From CALMZY01 sp052033915 (GTDB taxonomy: Bacteria; Verrucomicrobiota; Kiritimatiellia; CAIQIC01; JAGNIJ01): 64,000 nt of DNA. How positions within the stretch are numbered: the stretch's first letter is position 1; each line of letters starts with the position of its first letter. The translations under genes were made by a program, and so were the position numbers. Positions 25,267 to 34,194 of the stretch are shown here, piece by piece. Below the pieces are notes generated by a model. It worked only from the letters and a program-made list of their open reading frames with translations. It searched no databases and was not told the origin of the DNA. The stretch is from positions 1-64,000 of the forward strand of contig JBPOJF010000013.1 of NCBI GenBank assembly GCA_052033915.1. Reading direction: 5' to 3'.

Positions 25267-25317
25267 TTTTTCCCAACCTTGGAACTTTTTCCGGCCGTTT
25301 TTCCAATCCTTGGAAGG
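25267..25317. repeat. Double palindromic repeat TTTTTCC(C)AA...TTGGAA
   Basis: Two palindromes in tandem, separated by TTTTTCCGGCCG: the first TTTTTCCCAACCTTGGAA, the second TTTTTCCAATCCTTGGAA. The same arrangement with the same linker core is found at 40786-40838. It lies between the phosphatase gene and the grpE promoter. Confidence 0.8.
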
Positions 25318-25349
25318 TTCGCGCTTCCCAGACCGGCAGTTCTCCGCGA

Positions 25350-25377
25350 TTGACGAACCTCGCCGGGCGAGTATTGT
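25350..25377 (+). promoter_or_regulatory. Promoter of the grpE-dnaJ operon
   Basis: TTGACG (25350-25355) and TATTGT (25372-25377) are 16 bp apart. No CIRCE-type inverted repeat was seen. Confidence 0.5.
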
Positions 25378-25415
25378 CTGTGAGTTCGTTGCACCCTAAA
25401 GGACAGGTAGTATTT

Positions 25416-25994
25416 ATGAAGGAACAGCACGCAAAACACGCCGCCGACCACAAGGCGCACGAGAAGAAACCGAAGGACGCGAAGGCGGAGCCCGCCGCAA
25501 CGGCCGAAATCGACCAGCTCAAGGACCGCATCCTGCGGCTTCAGGCGGATTACGACAATTACCGGAAGCGCATAGCCCGCGACCAAGACGAGATGGCCTC
25601 GCGCGCCAACGCCGATCTCATCCTCAAACTCCTTCCGATCATGGACCATTTCGAGCGGGGACTGCGCGAGTCCCGCGTTCACAAGGCGGACTCGTCGGTG
25701 ATTGACGGCTTTCAACTGATCTACGACCAGTTCATGTCTTCCCTGCAGAAAGCCGGACTTGTGCCCCTCCATGCCGAAGGGCAGATGTTCGATCCGAATC
25801 TGCACGATGCGACCACCCTGATCCCTTCCGAGGAGCATCCGGCGGATACGATCATCACCGAAACGCGCCGCGGCTATCTCCTCGGCGGCAAGCTCCTGCG
25901 CGCGTCGCAGGTGGTCGTCAGCAGCGGGCCCGCCGTTCCGCCGTCGGCCGACGCGGAAACCCTTCCGGACGAACCCGGCGAGAAAGCCCCCTGA
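25416..25994 (+). CDS. grpE: GrpE, nucleotide exchange factor of DnaK
   Basis: A 192-residue protein. A Lys/Ala/His-rich N-terminus leads into the long coiled coil (EIDQLKDRILRLQADYDNYRKRIARDQDE), then a dimer four-helix region (LPIMDHFERGLRE) and a beta domain ending TETRRGYLLGGKLLRASQVVVS, the family signature that releases ADP from DnaK. Start ATG at 25416 with an AGGACAGG site. The stop overlaps the dnaJ ATG (TGATG). dnaK is not in the window. Confidence 0.95.
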   Translation: MKEQHAKHAADHKAHEKKPKDAKAEPAATAEIDQLKDRILRLQADYDNYRKRIARDQDEMASRANADLILKLLPIMDHFERGLRESRVHKADSSVIDGFQLIYDQFMSSLQKAGLVPLHAEGQMFDPNLHDATTLIPSEEHPADTIITETRRGYLLGGKLLRASQVVVSSGPAVPPSADAETLPDEPGEKAP

Positions 25995-27166
25995 TGGCCC
26001 CCGCCAAGAGAGACTACTACGAGATACTCGGCATCTCGCGCGAGGCGTCGGCGGACGACCTGAAAAAGGCGTACCGCAAACTCGCGCTCCGGTACCACCC
26101 GGACAAAAGCCCCGGCAACGTGGAGGCGGAGGAGAAGTTCAAGGAGATCTCCGAGGCGTACGAGGTTCTGAGCGACCCGCAGAAGAGGGCCATGTATGAC
26201 CAGTACGGCCACCAGGCCTTCCGACGCGGCGCGGGCGCCGGGTTCGGCGGCTTCGGAATCGATCTCGAAGAGGCGCTCCGCACGTTCATGGGCGCGTTCG
26301 GCGGCGGCGGAAGCATCTTCGACAATTTCTTCGGCGGCGAACCGGCGCGGGATTCCTCGATGCGCGGCGCAGATCTTCGATTCGACCTCGAAATCGAATT
26401 CGAGGAGGCGATTTTTGGTTCCCAGCGGGACGTCACCCTGCCGATCATGGATGAGTGCGAGGCCTGCAAGGGAACGGGAGCCGAGCCGGGCAGCCAGAAG
26501 GAGAAATGCCGCCGCTGCGGCGGCCGCGGCATGATGATCAGCTCCAACGGATTTTTCCAGGTCCGCCAGACCTGCCCGTCCTGCGGCGGCACCGGCGAGA
26601 CCATCGCCTCCCCCTGCCGCACGTGCCGCGGCGAGGGCCGCGTGCGCAGCAAGCGGACGCTGAATCTGAAGATTCCGGCCGGCGTCGAGACCGGTTCGCG
26701 CCTCCGGCTGAGCGGCAAAGGGGAAGGCGGCTCGCGCGGCGGGCCGGCGGGAGACCTGTACGTGGTGCTTCACGTCAAACCGCACCCGCTGTTTCAGCGC
26801 AGGGACGAGGATATTCTGATCGAGATGCCCGTGCCGTTCCACGTCGCCGCGCTCGGCGGCGAGATCCATGTGCCGACCATCCACGGCTACACGGCTCTGA
26901 AAATCCCGCCCGGCACCGAGAGCGGCGCCGTCTTCCGGCTCCGCGGCAAGGGCCTGGCCGGCGCCCACGGCTTCCGCAACGGCGACCAGCATGTCCGCGT
27001 CAGCGTCGAGGTTCCGCCGAGACTGAACGGCGACCAGCGCGACGCGCTCCGTCAGTTCGCGAAAGTCTGCACCGACGCCCATCATCCGCAGCAGAGAAAG
27101 GTTCTCGACGCGGCGGAAGAGTTCTATACGCACAAGAAGGCGATGGAAGAGGGACGGGAGAAATGA
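25994..27166 (+). CDS. dnaJ: DnaJ chaperone
   Basis: A class I J-protein of 390 residues. The J-domain is at the N-terminus with YHPDKSPG. A Gly/Phe-rich stretch follows (FRRGAGAGFGGFG), then four CxxCxGxG-type zinc motifs: CEACKGTG, CRRCGGRG, CPSCGGTG and CRTCRGEG. The C-terminal substrate-binding domains follow (DLYVVLHVKPHPLFQRRDEDI). Works with DnaK and GrpE in protein folding. The TGA stop lies inside the inverted repeat at 27161-27240. Confidence 0.97.
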   Translation: MAPAKRDYYEILGISREASADDLKKAYRKLALRYHPDKSPGNVEAEEKFKEISEAYEVLSDPQKRAMYDQYGHQAFRRGAGAGFGGFGIDLEEALRTFMGAFGGGGSIFDNFFGGEPARDSSMRGADLRFDLEIEFEEAIFGSQRDVTLPIMDECEACKGTGAEPGSQKEKCRRCGGRGMMISSNGFFQVRQTCPSCGGTGETIASPCRTCRGEGRVRSKRTLNLKIPAGVETGSRLRLSGKGEGGSRGGPAGDLYVVLHVKPHPLFQRRDEDILIEMPVPFHVAALGGEIHVPTIHGYTALKIPPGTESGAVFRLRGKGLAGAHGFRNGDQHVRVSVEVPPRLNGDQRDALRQFAKVCTDAHHPQQRKVLDAAEEFYTHKKAMEEGREK

Positions 27167-27240
27167 CGAATGACGAATGTCGAAAAAGGCGCCCATGAAC
27201 CCGCGAGAGCTTCGACATTCGGATTTCGTCATTCGTCATT
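27161..27240. repeat. Inverted repeat built from TGACGAA units
   Basis: Tandem TGACGAA units in the left arm (27163-27184) pair with TTCGACATTCG plus TTCGTCATTCGTCATT in the right arm (27211-27240). The dnaJ stop and the rsmE start codon both lie in the left arm. The spacer includes coding sequence for the first residues of RsmE. Confidence 0.8.
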
Positions 27241-27982
27241 CAAATCCCACGCCCGCTGTTTCATCCCTCCCTCCGACTGGTCCCGGAACGACGTCACGCT
27301 CGACGAGCACGAATCCCACCACCTGCTTCACGTGCTTCGCGTGAAACCCGGGGACAAGGTCGAGGTGTTTAACGGCGAGGGCGGCATGGGCATCGCGGCC
27401 GTCGAATCGGCGGGCCGCGGCGCCGTCACGGTCCGCCTTCTTGAGCGCGTGGAACGGAAACGACCGGCCGTTCGATTCGCTCTCATCCAGGCCGTACCCC
27501 GCGAGCAGAAGATGGACCTGATTATCCAGAAGGCGACCGAACTCGGCGCGTCGGAGATTCTGCCGGTTACTACGGATCATGCGGTGGTTCACGTGAAGGC
27601 GGACCGCCGCGAGAGCAAGCACGAGCGCTGGGAAAAGATTGCGCTGAACGCCGCGAAGCAGTGCGGCACAGCATGGCTCCCCCGAATCGCTCCCGCCCAG
27701 ACCCTGTCGGCATTTCTCACCGGCGAACGGCGGCTCGACGCCCTGCTCGTTTGCGCGCTGGACGGAAAAACCGTTCCGATTCGCGACGCCATTCAATCCA
27801 TCAAGGCCCGGTCCGTTTCGAGCGTGGGCGTGCTGGTCGGCCCGGAAGGCGATTTCAGCGCCGCGGAAATGGAGGCCATTCGGGACGCCGGCGCGATTTC
27901 CGTCAGCCTCGGCGACAGCGTCCTGCGCACCGAAACGGCGGCGATGTACGCGCTGGGCGTGTTGCGATACGAGTTCCTGTAA
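27170..27982 (+). CDS. rsmE: 16S rRNA (uracil-1498-N3)-methyltransferase RsmE
   Basis: A SPOUT-fold methyltransferase of 270 residues that methylates U1498 of 16S rRNA. Conserved parts are the N-terminal RCFIPPSDW, HLLHVLRVKPGD, the knotted SAM site LVGPEGDFSAAEMEAI, and SLGDSVLRTETAAMYAL. RsmE proteins normally begin directly with the RxFI segment. Here the only in-frame start (ATG 27170) lies in the preceding inverted repeat, so about 26 extra residues (TNVEKGAHEP...FGFRHSSFK) come from repeat DNA. Confidence 0.92.
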   Translation: MTNVEKGAHEPARASTFGFRHSSFKSHARCFIPPSDWSRNDVTLDEHESHHLLHVLRVKPGDKVEVFNGEGGMGIAAVESAGRGAVTVRLLERVERKRPAVRFALIQAVPREQKMDLIIQKATELGASEILPVTTDHAVVHVKADRRESKHERWEKIALNAAKQCGTAWLPRIAPAQTLSAFLTGERRLDALLVCALDGKTVPIRDAIQSIKARSVSSVGVLVGPEGDFSAAEMEAIRDAGAISVSLGDSVLRTETAAMYALGVLRYEFL

Positions 27983-28073
27983 ACCCCCTTGAAATGGCGT
28001 TTTTTTGGCTTTTTCGGGCTCGGACCGTGCGGTATCTTGTCCATTTTCGGCCAAGGGGAGTGCTTGGTTTGAC

Positions 28074-28736
28074 GTGAGTACATACCCAAAAACCAGAACC
28101 GGCCGAACGGTTGTTTTGTCGGTCCTCGCCGTGCTCATCGGTTCGGGTGTTCTTTTCTGCCGGGCCCAGATTCTTCAATCCAGCTTCGAAGAACCGCTCA
28201 GCCCCACGTGGCAGGGCCCGGAAGGCGGCGGGGCCTGCGGCGGGTTCGGCGAAGGGGCCGTCATCCGTGCCGGCAAAGAAAACTTCGTGCATTCCGGCAA
28301 GCACGCCGTGAAGCTGACGGTCGGCAATGACGGCCATCCGAACGCGATGGCGTGGGCGGGCGTCATGCAGACCCTGCCCTGCGTGGCGGGTAAGAAGGTG
28401 CGTGTCGGCGCGTGGCTGTACTACAGTTCCGTCTCAATGCCCCTGCTCAACACCGCCCAGGCCCAACTGAAAATCGAATATTTCGAGGACAAAGACGCCA
28501 AACAGTTGCTGCCCGGCCATGTTTTTCTGAGCCTGCCATTCAATTCCGAAACGTACAAGGCGGACACGTGGCACCTGATGGAAGCGCTGGACCGCGCTCC
28601 CCAAAACGCGCGCAGCCTGAAGTTTTCAATCGTCATCACTTCCCGGAACGCGACCGCCCGACGCCAGGCCGTCTGGCTGGACGATATGTTCGTGGATGTC
28701 CAGACGGCACGGCGGAGAATTCCTTCGAATTCCTGA
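28074..28736 (+). CDS. Secreted carbohydrate-binding-like protein
   Basis: A 220-residue protein with a signal peptide (GRTVVLSVLAVLIGSGVLFCRAQ). The mature domain (ILQSSFEEPLSPTW..., SGKHAVKLTVGND, QTLPCVAGKKVRVGAWLYYSS, and WLDDMFVDVQ at the end) has the jelly-roll pattern of CBM4/9-type carbohydrate-binding or discoidin-like modules. It precedes a sugar ABC importer and a GH3 enzyme, so a role in capture of a sugar polymer is plausible. A GTG at 28074 starts the signal peptide; the upstream codons have no good start. Confidence 0.65.
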   Translation: MSTYPKTRTGRTVVLSVLAVLIGSGVLFCRAQILQSSFEEPLSPTWQGPEGGGACGGFGEGAVIRAGKENFVHSGKHAVKLTVGNDGHPNAMAWAGVMQTLPCVAGKKVRVGAWLYYSSVSMPLLNTAQAQLKIEYFEDKDAKQLLPGHVFLSLPFNSETYKADTWHLMEALDRAPQNARSLKFSIVITSRNATARRQAVWLDDMFVDVQTARRRIPSNS

Positions 28737-28746
28737 GTGTTTTTTC

Positions 28747-28764
28747 TTTGAAAGCGCTTAGCAA
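28747..28764. promoter_or_regulatory. LacI-family / cre-like operator
   Basis: TTGAAAGCGCTTAGCAAA contains TGAAAGCGCTTAGCA, close to a cre or LacI-type operator (central CG, near-palindrome). It ends 5 bp before the -35 box of the sugar importer promoter, a position suited to repression or catabolite control. No LacI regulator is in the window. Confidence 0.55.
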
Positions 28765-28769
28765 ATCAA

Positions 28770-28798
28770 TTGCCTCCGACACGTCAACCCGGTATAAG
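28770..28798 (+). promoter_or_regulatory. Promoter of the sugar ABC importer operon
   Basis: TTGCCT (28770-28775) and TATAAG (28793-28798) are 17 bp apart, 40 nt before the ATG at 28838 and directly downstream of the operator-like palindrome. Confidence 0.55.
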
Positions 28799-28837
28799 TT
28801 CAGCTTCGAGTTGCGTTCGAACCGATCAGGTCAACGA

Positions 28838-30259
28838 ATGAAAATCCGCCTCTTTTTGGTTTTTGCCTGCCTCTCTGCAACCGGTATTGGGATCGCTTTC
28901 GTCGGCGGCTGCGCGCCGACCCGAAGCGACAAGACGGCTGACGGCCGGACCATTGTCACCTACTGGGAGAAATGGACCGGCTTCGAAGGCGACGCCATGC
29001 AGGCGATCGTCGACGATTTCAATCAATCGCAGGACCGGATTTTCGTCGAGCGCCTCCCCGTCAGTTCCATCGACCGAAAAATCATGCTGGCCACGGCAGG
29101 CGGCGATCCGCCGGACATCGCCGGACTGTGGTCCTGGGCCATCGCGAATTACGCCGAGAAAGGCGCCATCACCCCGCTCAACAAGATGCTGGCGGAAGCG
29201 GGTATTTCAAAGACCAACTACATTCCCGTATTCTGGGATTTGTGTTCGTACCGCGGGTTCACGTGGGCCCTGCCTTCCACGCCCGCGACGATGGCGCTTC
29301 ACTGGAACAAGAAGATGTTCCGCGAAGCGGGGCTGGATCCCGACACGCCTCCGAAGAGCCTGGACGAATTGGACGCCATGGCGGAGAAGCTCACGATCGT
29401 CCAGATTGACCGCAAAGGAAAAAAGGTCGGCGTTCGCTACACCGACCTGACCCCCGAGGAAAAAGAAGCGCGGGATTTCAGCATCGTTCAGTTGGGGATC
29501 TCGCCCGCGGAACCGGGCTGGTACAACCAGATGTGGGGCTACTGGTTCGGGGGCCGACTGTGGGACAACGACCGCAAGATCACGGCCAACAGTCCGGAGA
29601 ATGTGGCCGCGCTCGAGTGGTTTGTCAGCTACCCGAGAAAGTACGGCTTGCGCAACATGCAAACCTTCGGCGCGACATTCGGAAATTTCTCCTCGCCGCA
29701 GAACCCCTTTCTCGCCGGCCGCATCGCGATGGTGATCCAGGGCGTCTGGATGTACAACTTCATCAGCAAGTACTCGCCGGGCATGGAATGGGGCGCCGCG
29801 CCGTTCCCGTCGAAGGACCCCGCGAAAACGCCGGATGTGACCATCGCCGAGTGCGACGTGCTGGCCATTCCGAAAGGCGCGCGGCATCCGAAGGAAGCGT
29901 TCGAGTTCATCCGGTACGTGAACAGTCAGGCGCCGATGGAGAAGCTCTGCATCGGCCAGCGGAAATTTTCGCCGCTCGCGATCTGCAACCCGGATTTCGT
30001 CCGGAAGCACCCGAACCCCTTCATCCAGGTTTTCAGCGACCTGGCCCGGAGCGAGAACGCGCTCTATGTGCCGCAAATCTCCATCTGGAACGAGTATGTG
30101 GAAGAGATGAACGTCGCCTATGACCGCGCGAATATCGGCGCGAAATCGCCGCAGGAAGCGCTCGATATCGTCGAGCGGCGCGTGCAGTGGAAATTCGATC
30201 GCATCCTGCGCCGCTGGGACAAGGTCAAGGAAGAGCGCATCAAGGAGTGGAGCGAATGA
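28838..30259 (+). CDS. Sugar ABC transporter substrate-binding lipoprotein
   Basis: A 473-residue solute-binding lipoprotein (lipobox FVGGC, Cys25) of the extracellular family 1 (MalE/UgpB-like). Marks are TIVTYWEKWTGFEGDAMQAIVDDFNQ, MLATAGGDPPDIAGLWSW, TWALPSTPATMALHWNKKMF and the C-terminal hinge region GRIAMVIQGVWMYNF. It presents a sugar or oligosaccharide to the two permeases encoded next. ATG chosen by the signal peptide; the stop overlaps the next start (ATGA). Confidence 0.93.
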   Translation: MKIRLFLVFACLSATGIGIAFVGGCAPTRSDKTADGRTIVTYWEKWTGFEGDAMQAIVDDFNQSQDRIFVERLPVSSIDRKIMLATAGGDPPDIAGLWSWAIANYAEKGAITPLNKMLAEAGISKTNYIPVFWDLCSYRGFTWALPSTPATMALHWNKKMFREAGLDPDTPPKSLDELDAMAEKLTIVQIDRKGKKVGVRYTDLTPEEKEARDFSIVQLGISPAEPGWYNQMWGYWFGGRLWDNDRKITANSPENVAALEWFVSYPRKYGLRNMQTFGATFGNFSSPQNPFLAGRIAMVIQGVWMYNFISKYSPGMEWGAAPFPSKDPAKTPDVTIAECDVLAIPKGARHPKEAFEFIRYVNSQAPMEKLCIGQRKFSPLAICNPDFVRKHPNPFIQVFSDLARSENALYVPQISIWNEYVEEMNVAYDRANIGAKSPQEALDIVERRVQWKFDRILRRWDKVKEERIKEWSE

Positions 30260-31209
30260 CACGCGGTGAATTCCGAACGCTGATGACCGGTCTGGCCTTC
30301 ACCAGTCCGTGGATCCTGGGCTTCCTCATCTTCACGCTCTACCCGGTCGCGGCCTCCATCTATTACTCCTTCTGCGATTACGACGTTCTGTCCCGCCCCG
30401 TCTGGATCGGCACGCTGAATTACCACGACATGCTCACGGACTCCGTGTTCTGGAAATCCATCAAGAACACGTTCTACTATGCCCTGGTATCCCTTCCTCT
30501 CGGATTGATCCTGTCCTTGCTCGTCGCCGTCCTGCTCAACAATTCGGTCGTGGGACGGCCGGCGTTCCGGACATTCTTCTTTCTCCCCTCTCTCGTTCCG
30601 GCGGTCGCGATGGCCATGTTGTGGCTGTGGATCTTCAACGGCGAGTTCGGCATCCTGAACTACGCCCTGAACTGGGTCTGGACGAAGATCGGCGCGTTGG
30701 CCGCCTGGGGGTCAACGTTCTTCTCGGACGCGCCTCTGCACTGGCCCAAGCCGCGCTTCCCCAACTGGCTGGCCGAGGAGCAATGGGTCATGCCGGCGAT
30801 CATCATGACTTCCCTGTGGGGCATCGGCGGAACGGTCGTGATCTACCTCGCCGCCCTCCAGGATGTGCCCCGCGAGCTGTACGAGTCCGCCGAGATCGAC
30901 GGCGCGTCCGCGTGGACCAAGTTGCGCCACATCACGGTCCCCATGATCTCGCCGGTGATTTACTTCAACCTGATCATGGGCATCATCGGCGCGCTCCAGG
31001 TTTTCTCGGGCCCGTTCATCATGTTCGGCGGAAGCGGGCCGAACCGCTCCGCGCTCTTCTACGCGATCTACATCTATCAGAACGCATTCGAATACAACCA
31101 GATGGGGTACGCGTGCGCCATGGCCTGGGTCCTTTTCCTGATCATCCTCGCGCTGACCTGGCTCGCCACGCGGGCAACGCGCAAACACGTTTACTACGCA
31201 GGGGAGTAG
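30256..31209 (+). CDS. Sugar ABC transporter permease (MalF/UgpA-like)
   Basis: A 317-residue inner-membrane permease with six predicted helices. The first is TGLAFTSPWILGFLIFTLYPVAASIYY. The coupling-helix EAA motif is ELYESAEIDGASAWTKLRHITVPMISP. A loop with SDAPLHWPKPRFPNWLA between helices is longer than usual. It pairs with the MalG-like permease encoded 4 bp downstream. Start overlaps the stop of the binding protein. Confidence 0.93.
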   Translation: MTRGEFRTLMTGLAFTSPWILGFLIFTLYPVAASIYYSFCDYDVLSRPVWIGTLNYHDMLTDSVFWKSIKNTFYYALVSLPLGLILSLLVAVLLNNSVVGRPAFRTFFFLPSLVPAVAMAMLWLWIFNGEFGILNYALNWVWTKIGALAAWGSTFFSDAPLHWPKPRFPNWLAEEQWVMPAIIMTSLWGIGGTVVIYLAALQDVPRELYESAEIDGASAWTKLRHITVPMISPVIYFNLIMGIIGALQVFSGPFIMFGGSGPNRSALFYAIYIYQNAFEYNQMGYACAMAWVLFLIILALTWLATRATRKHVYYAGE

Positions 31210-31213
31210 CGCC

Positions 31214-32509
31214 ATGAAAAAGTTCTTCAGTCGTCTTGCGATCTACATCCTCCTGATCACCGGCTCGGCCCTTTTCCTCGTCCCCCTGTTCTGGATGATC
31301 TCCACGGCGCTCAAGCCGATTGACCAGACCATGGCCATGCCGCCGACGTGGATTCCATTCCGCCTGTACACCCAGCTCGACGGCGAGCGCGTGTCCGTGA
31401 AAACCGGCGAAACCCTGACCGCTCCGGCGATCGTGGTCGTGATCCAGGAAACCGGCCAGAAGCGGATCGTCGCGCCGGACCAGATCGTCAAAGACCGGCT
31501 GGTCACGCGCGATAAATCCGGCAAGCCGATCAAACAGTCCGTGACGGTCGTCAAGAAAATCCCCGCGTCGAAACAGGAACCGTGGATCCGGGTCACGCCG
31601 GAAGAAGTCATGTCGGCCATCCAGGCCGGCAAAGGCGACTCTTCGCTCGTGTCCAAATGGGATGTCGTCCCGCAGAATTCGCTCGTCAAGGAGCGGGCCC
31701 TCCGGTGGGATAATTTCGGCAAGGCCATCAAGGCGCTCGGCGTCTACGAATTCACCCCGCGCGAACTCGCCAACAACTGGCTGAGCATCGTGCCCGACCC
31801 CTGGCGCAACAGCCTGGCCGCCGGCCTCTACGAAAAGATGAGCCCGAGGCTGAAGAGAATCCTCTCCCTCAACTTCACCGCCTACCTGAAAAACACGCTC
31901 ATTCTCTGTATCCTGACCGTGCTCGGCACGGTGCTTTCCAGCGCGCTGGCCGCCTACGGCTTTGCCCGCATCCCATGGCGCGGCCGCAACAAGGCCTTCG
32001 TGATCGCCCTGGCCACGATGATGATCCCCTTCCCCGTGATCATGGTCCCCGTCTACTGCCTGTTCCGATGGATCGGCTGGATCGGGACCCTGCGCCCCCT
32101 CTGGGTCGGCTCCTTCTGCGCCGGCGCGTTCAATGTGTTCCTTCTGCGCCAGTTCTTCATGACCATTCCCAAGGACCTGTCCGACGCCGCGCGGATCGAC
32201 GGCTGTAGCGAGTGGCGCATCTTCTGGCAGATCATCCTCCCGCTCAGCAAGCCCGCGCTGATGGTCGTCGGCTTGTTCCAGTTCATGGCAACCTGGAATG
32301 ACTTCCTGGGCCCCCTGATTTACCTGACCAACCAGAAGGACTTCACGCTTGCGCTCGGCCTCCAGTTCTACCAGAGCCAGCAGGGCGGCACGGAATGGCA
32401 CTACCTGATGGCCGCCAGCACCCTCGTCGTCCTGCCGATCATCGTCCTGTTCTTCTTCACGCAGAAGACATTCATCGAAGGCATCTCGATGACAGGCATC
32501 AAGGGGTAA
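31214..32509 (+). CDS. Sugar ABC transporter permease (MalG-like) with a large periplasmic insert
   Basis: A 431-residue permease; relatives of this type are about 270-300 residues. After helix 1 (YILLITGSALFLVPLFWMIS) and the KPIDQTMAMPPTWIPF segment, residues about 50-163 are an added beta-rich domain (for example RVSVKTGETLTAPAIVVVIQE and QSVTVVKKIPASKQEPWIRV). The normal fold resumes at RWDNFGKAIK and the remaining helices, with the EAA motif DAARIDGCSEWRIFWQIILPLSKP. No ATP-binding gene is in this operon, so a shared MsmK/MalK-type ATPase elsewhere is expected. AGGGGAG ribosome-binding site. Confidence 0.9.
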   Translation: MKKFFSRLAIYILLITGSALFLVPLFWMISTALKPIDQTMAMPPTWIPFRLYTQLDGERVSVKTGETLTAPAIVVVIQETGQKRIVAPDQIVKDRLVTRDKSGKPIKQSVTVVKKIPASKQEPWIRVTPEEVMSAIQAGKGDSSLVSKWDVVPQNSLVKERALRWDNFGKAIKALGVYEFTPRELANNWLSIVPDPWRNSLAAGLYEKMSPRLKRILSLNFTAYLKNTLILCILTVLGTVLSSALAAYGFARIPWRGRNKAFVIALATMMIPFPVIMVPVYCLFRWIGWIGTLRPLWVGSFCAGAFNVFLLRQFFMTIPKDLSDAARIDGCSEWRIFWQIILPLSKPALMVVGLFQFMATWNDFLGPLIYLTNQKDFTLALGLQFYQSQQGGTEWHYLMAASTLVVLPIIVLFFFTQKTFIEGISMTGIKG

Positions 32510-32583
32510 AGGGAAAAGGGGACGGTTCATGGAGGCCTTCAACACACATCCCCGGTTCAACCCTCAACCATGAAACATCGTTC

Positions 32584-34191
32584 ATGATCAAACCACTGAC
32601 CCAAGACCAACAGACGTGGGTGGAAAAAACCCTCTCCTCGCTCCCGCTCGAGCAGCGTGTCGCCCAGCTTCTCCAACCGAGGATCGACTCCCCTTCCGAC
32701 GCGGATTTCCTCCTGAAAACGATGGAGAAAATTCCGTTCGGCGGGCTGTTTGTCTGGAGCGCGCCGCGCGAGGCGCACCTCGAGCGGATCGGCCGTCTGC
32801 AGGCCGCCAGCCGCATCCCGATCGTCGTCGCGGCCGACCTGGAAAACGGCCCCGGCTACATCGTCCACGACACCGTCCGCTTCCCGGATACGCTCGCCGT
32901 GGGCGCCGCCGACAGCGAGGAACTGGCCTATACCATGGGCAAGGCCGCCGCGCTCGACGGCCGCGCGGCGGGCATTCATTGGACCTTCGCGCCGGTGGTG
33001 GATGTAAACGTCAACCCCGACAACCCCATTGCCAACACCCGCTGTCTTGGCGACAACCCCGAGCGGATCGGAAAGCTCGCCGCGGCCATCATCCGCGGCA
33101 TGCAGGACCACGGCCTCGCCGCCTGCGCGAAGCACTTCCCCGGCGACGGCCTCGACGATCTCGACCAGCACATCTCCACCTCGGTCAACCCGCTTTCTCT
33201 GGAAGAGTGGAAGACCGTTTCCGGACACGCATTCCATTCCGCATTCGCCGCCGGGGCATGGAGCGCGATGATCGGTCACATTGCCCTTCCCGCCTGGGAC
33301 CCGGAAACGGACGGGCGCGGCGCCCTTCGACCGGCAACCGTCAGTCGCCGCATTGTGACGGACCTTCTTCGCAAGGAGATGAAGTTCGGCGGGCTGGTTG
33401 TGACGGACGACATGAACATGGGCGGCGTCGCCGGCTACATGAACCGACGCGACCGGACCGTCGGCTGCATCCGGGCGGGCTGCGACATGTACCTCTTCCC
33501 GCCCATGCCGTACGCATACGACACACTCGTCGCGGCGGTCCGCTCCGGCGAGCTTTCCGAAGAGCGCGTGACGGACGCGGCGCGCCGCGTCCTCGAATTC
33601 AAGGCCCGGCTGAACCTGCACACGGGCCGGGTGGTCGGCCGGACGCCGTCTGCCGCCGAGGCGGCGGAGTTTGACGACGCGGCCCGGCAGATCGCGGAAC
33701 GCGCGCTCGTTTGCGCGCGCGACACGAACCAGATTCTCCCCCTGCGCCTCCCGCCGGGCGCCCGGGTGCTGACGGTCACTCTGACGAATGACGGACTCGA
33801 ATTGCCCGAAGTCGACCAGGAACTGGCGGCGCGCGGATACCGCGTTACGCACATCGTGGCGGACCACTACGGCTGCGTGGATCGGTTCATGCACGAGGTG
33901 GACGCCGTCTTCATCAACTTCATGTTCAAGGCGAACTGGGCAATCGGCTCGGTGCGCTCCATCGGCCCGCACAACCGGATGTTCATGAACGGATTCTACA
34001 TGGAGCACCCGCGGGTCGTCTTCACGTCGTTCGGCTCCCCCTACCCCCTGCGGCAGTTCGGTTCGCTTCCGAACCTCCTCAACACGTATTCATCCTCCCC
34101 CGGCAGCCAGCGCGCCGCCGTGGCGGCGTGGTTTGGGGAAATCCCGATCGCGGGCAAGAGCCCGGTGGGCCAGCTTGAACGGATTTTTTAA
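32584..34191 (+). CDS. Glycoside hydrolase family 3 enzyme (beta-N-acetylhexosaminidase-like)
   Basis: A 535-residue cytoplasmic-looking enzyme (no signal peptide). The GH3 domain has AKHFPGDG (181-189), an Asp-His pair in DDLDQH (to His196) as in NagZ, and the nucleophile Asp in VVTDDMN (about 275). A C-terminal alpha/beta domain of about 180 residues follows. It may cleave the sugar taken up by the preceding importer or recycle cell-wall GlcNAc; the operon position favours the former. It starts 74 bp after the permease. The 3' end abuts an inverted repeat. Confidence 0.88.
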   Translation: MIKPLTQDQQTWVEKTLSSLPLEQRVAQLLQPRIDSPSDADFLLKTMEKIPFGGLFVWSAPREAHLERIGRLQAASRIPIVVAADLENGPGYIVHDTVRFPDTLAVGAADSEELAYTMGKAAALDGRAAGIHWTFAPVVDVNVNPDNPIANTRCLGDNPERIGKLAAAIIRGMQDHGLAACAKHFPGDGLDDLDQHISTSVNPLSLEEWKTVSGHAFHSAFAAGAWSAMIGHIALPAWDPETDGRGALRPATVSRRIVTDLLRKEMKFGGLVVTDDMNMGGVAGYMNRRDRTVGCIRAGCDMYLFPPMPYAYDTLVAAVRSGELSEERVTDAARRVLEFKARLNLHTGRVVGRTPSAAEAAEFDDAARQIAERALVCARDTNQILPLRLPPGARVLTVTLTNDGLELPEVDQELAARGYRVTHIVADHYGCVDRFMHEVDAVFINFMFKANWAIGSVRSIGPHNRMFMNGFYMEHPRVVFTSFGSPYPLRQFGSLPNLLNTYSSSPGSQRAAVAAWFGEIPIAGKSPVGQLERIF

Positions 34192-34194
34192 CTG

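Noticed and set aside
28717..28745. GAATTC-CTTC-GAATTC hairpin followed by six T
   Set aside because: The stem is only 6 bp and AT-rich with a 7-nt gap before the T-run; too weak to call a terminator.
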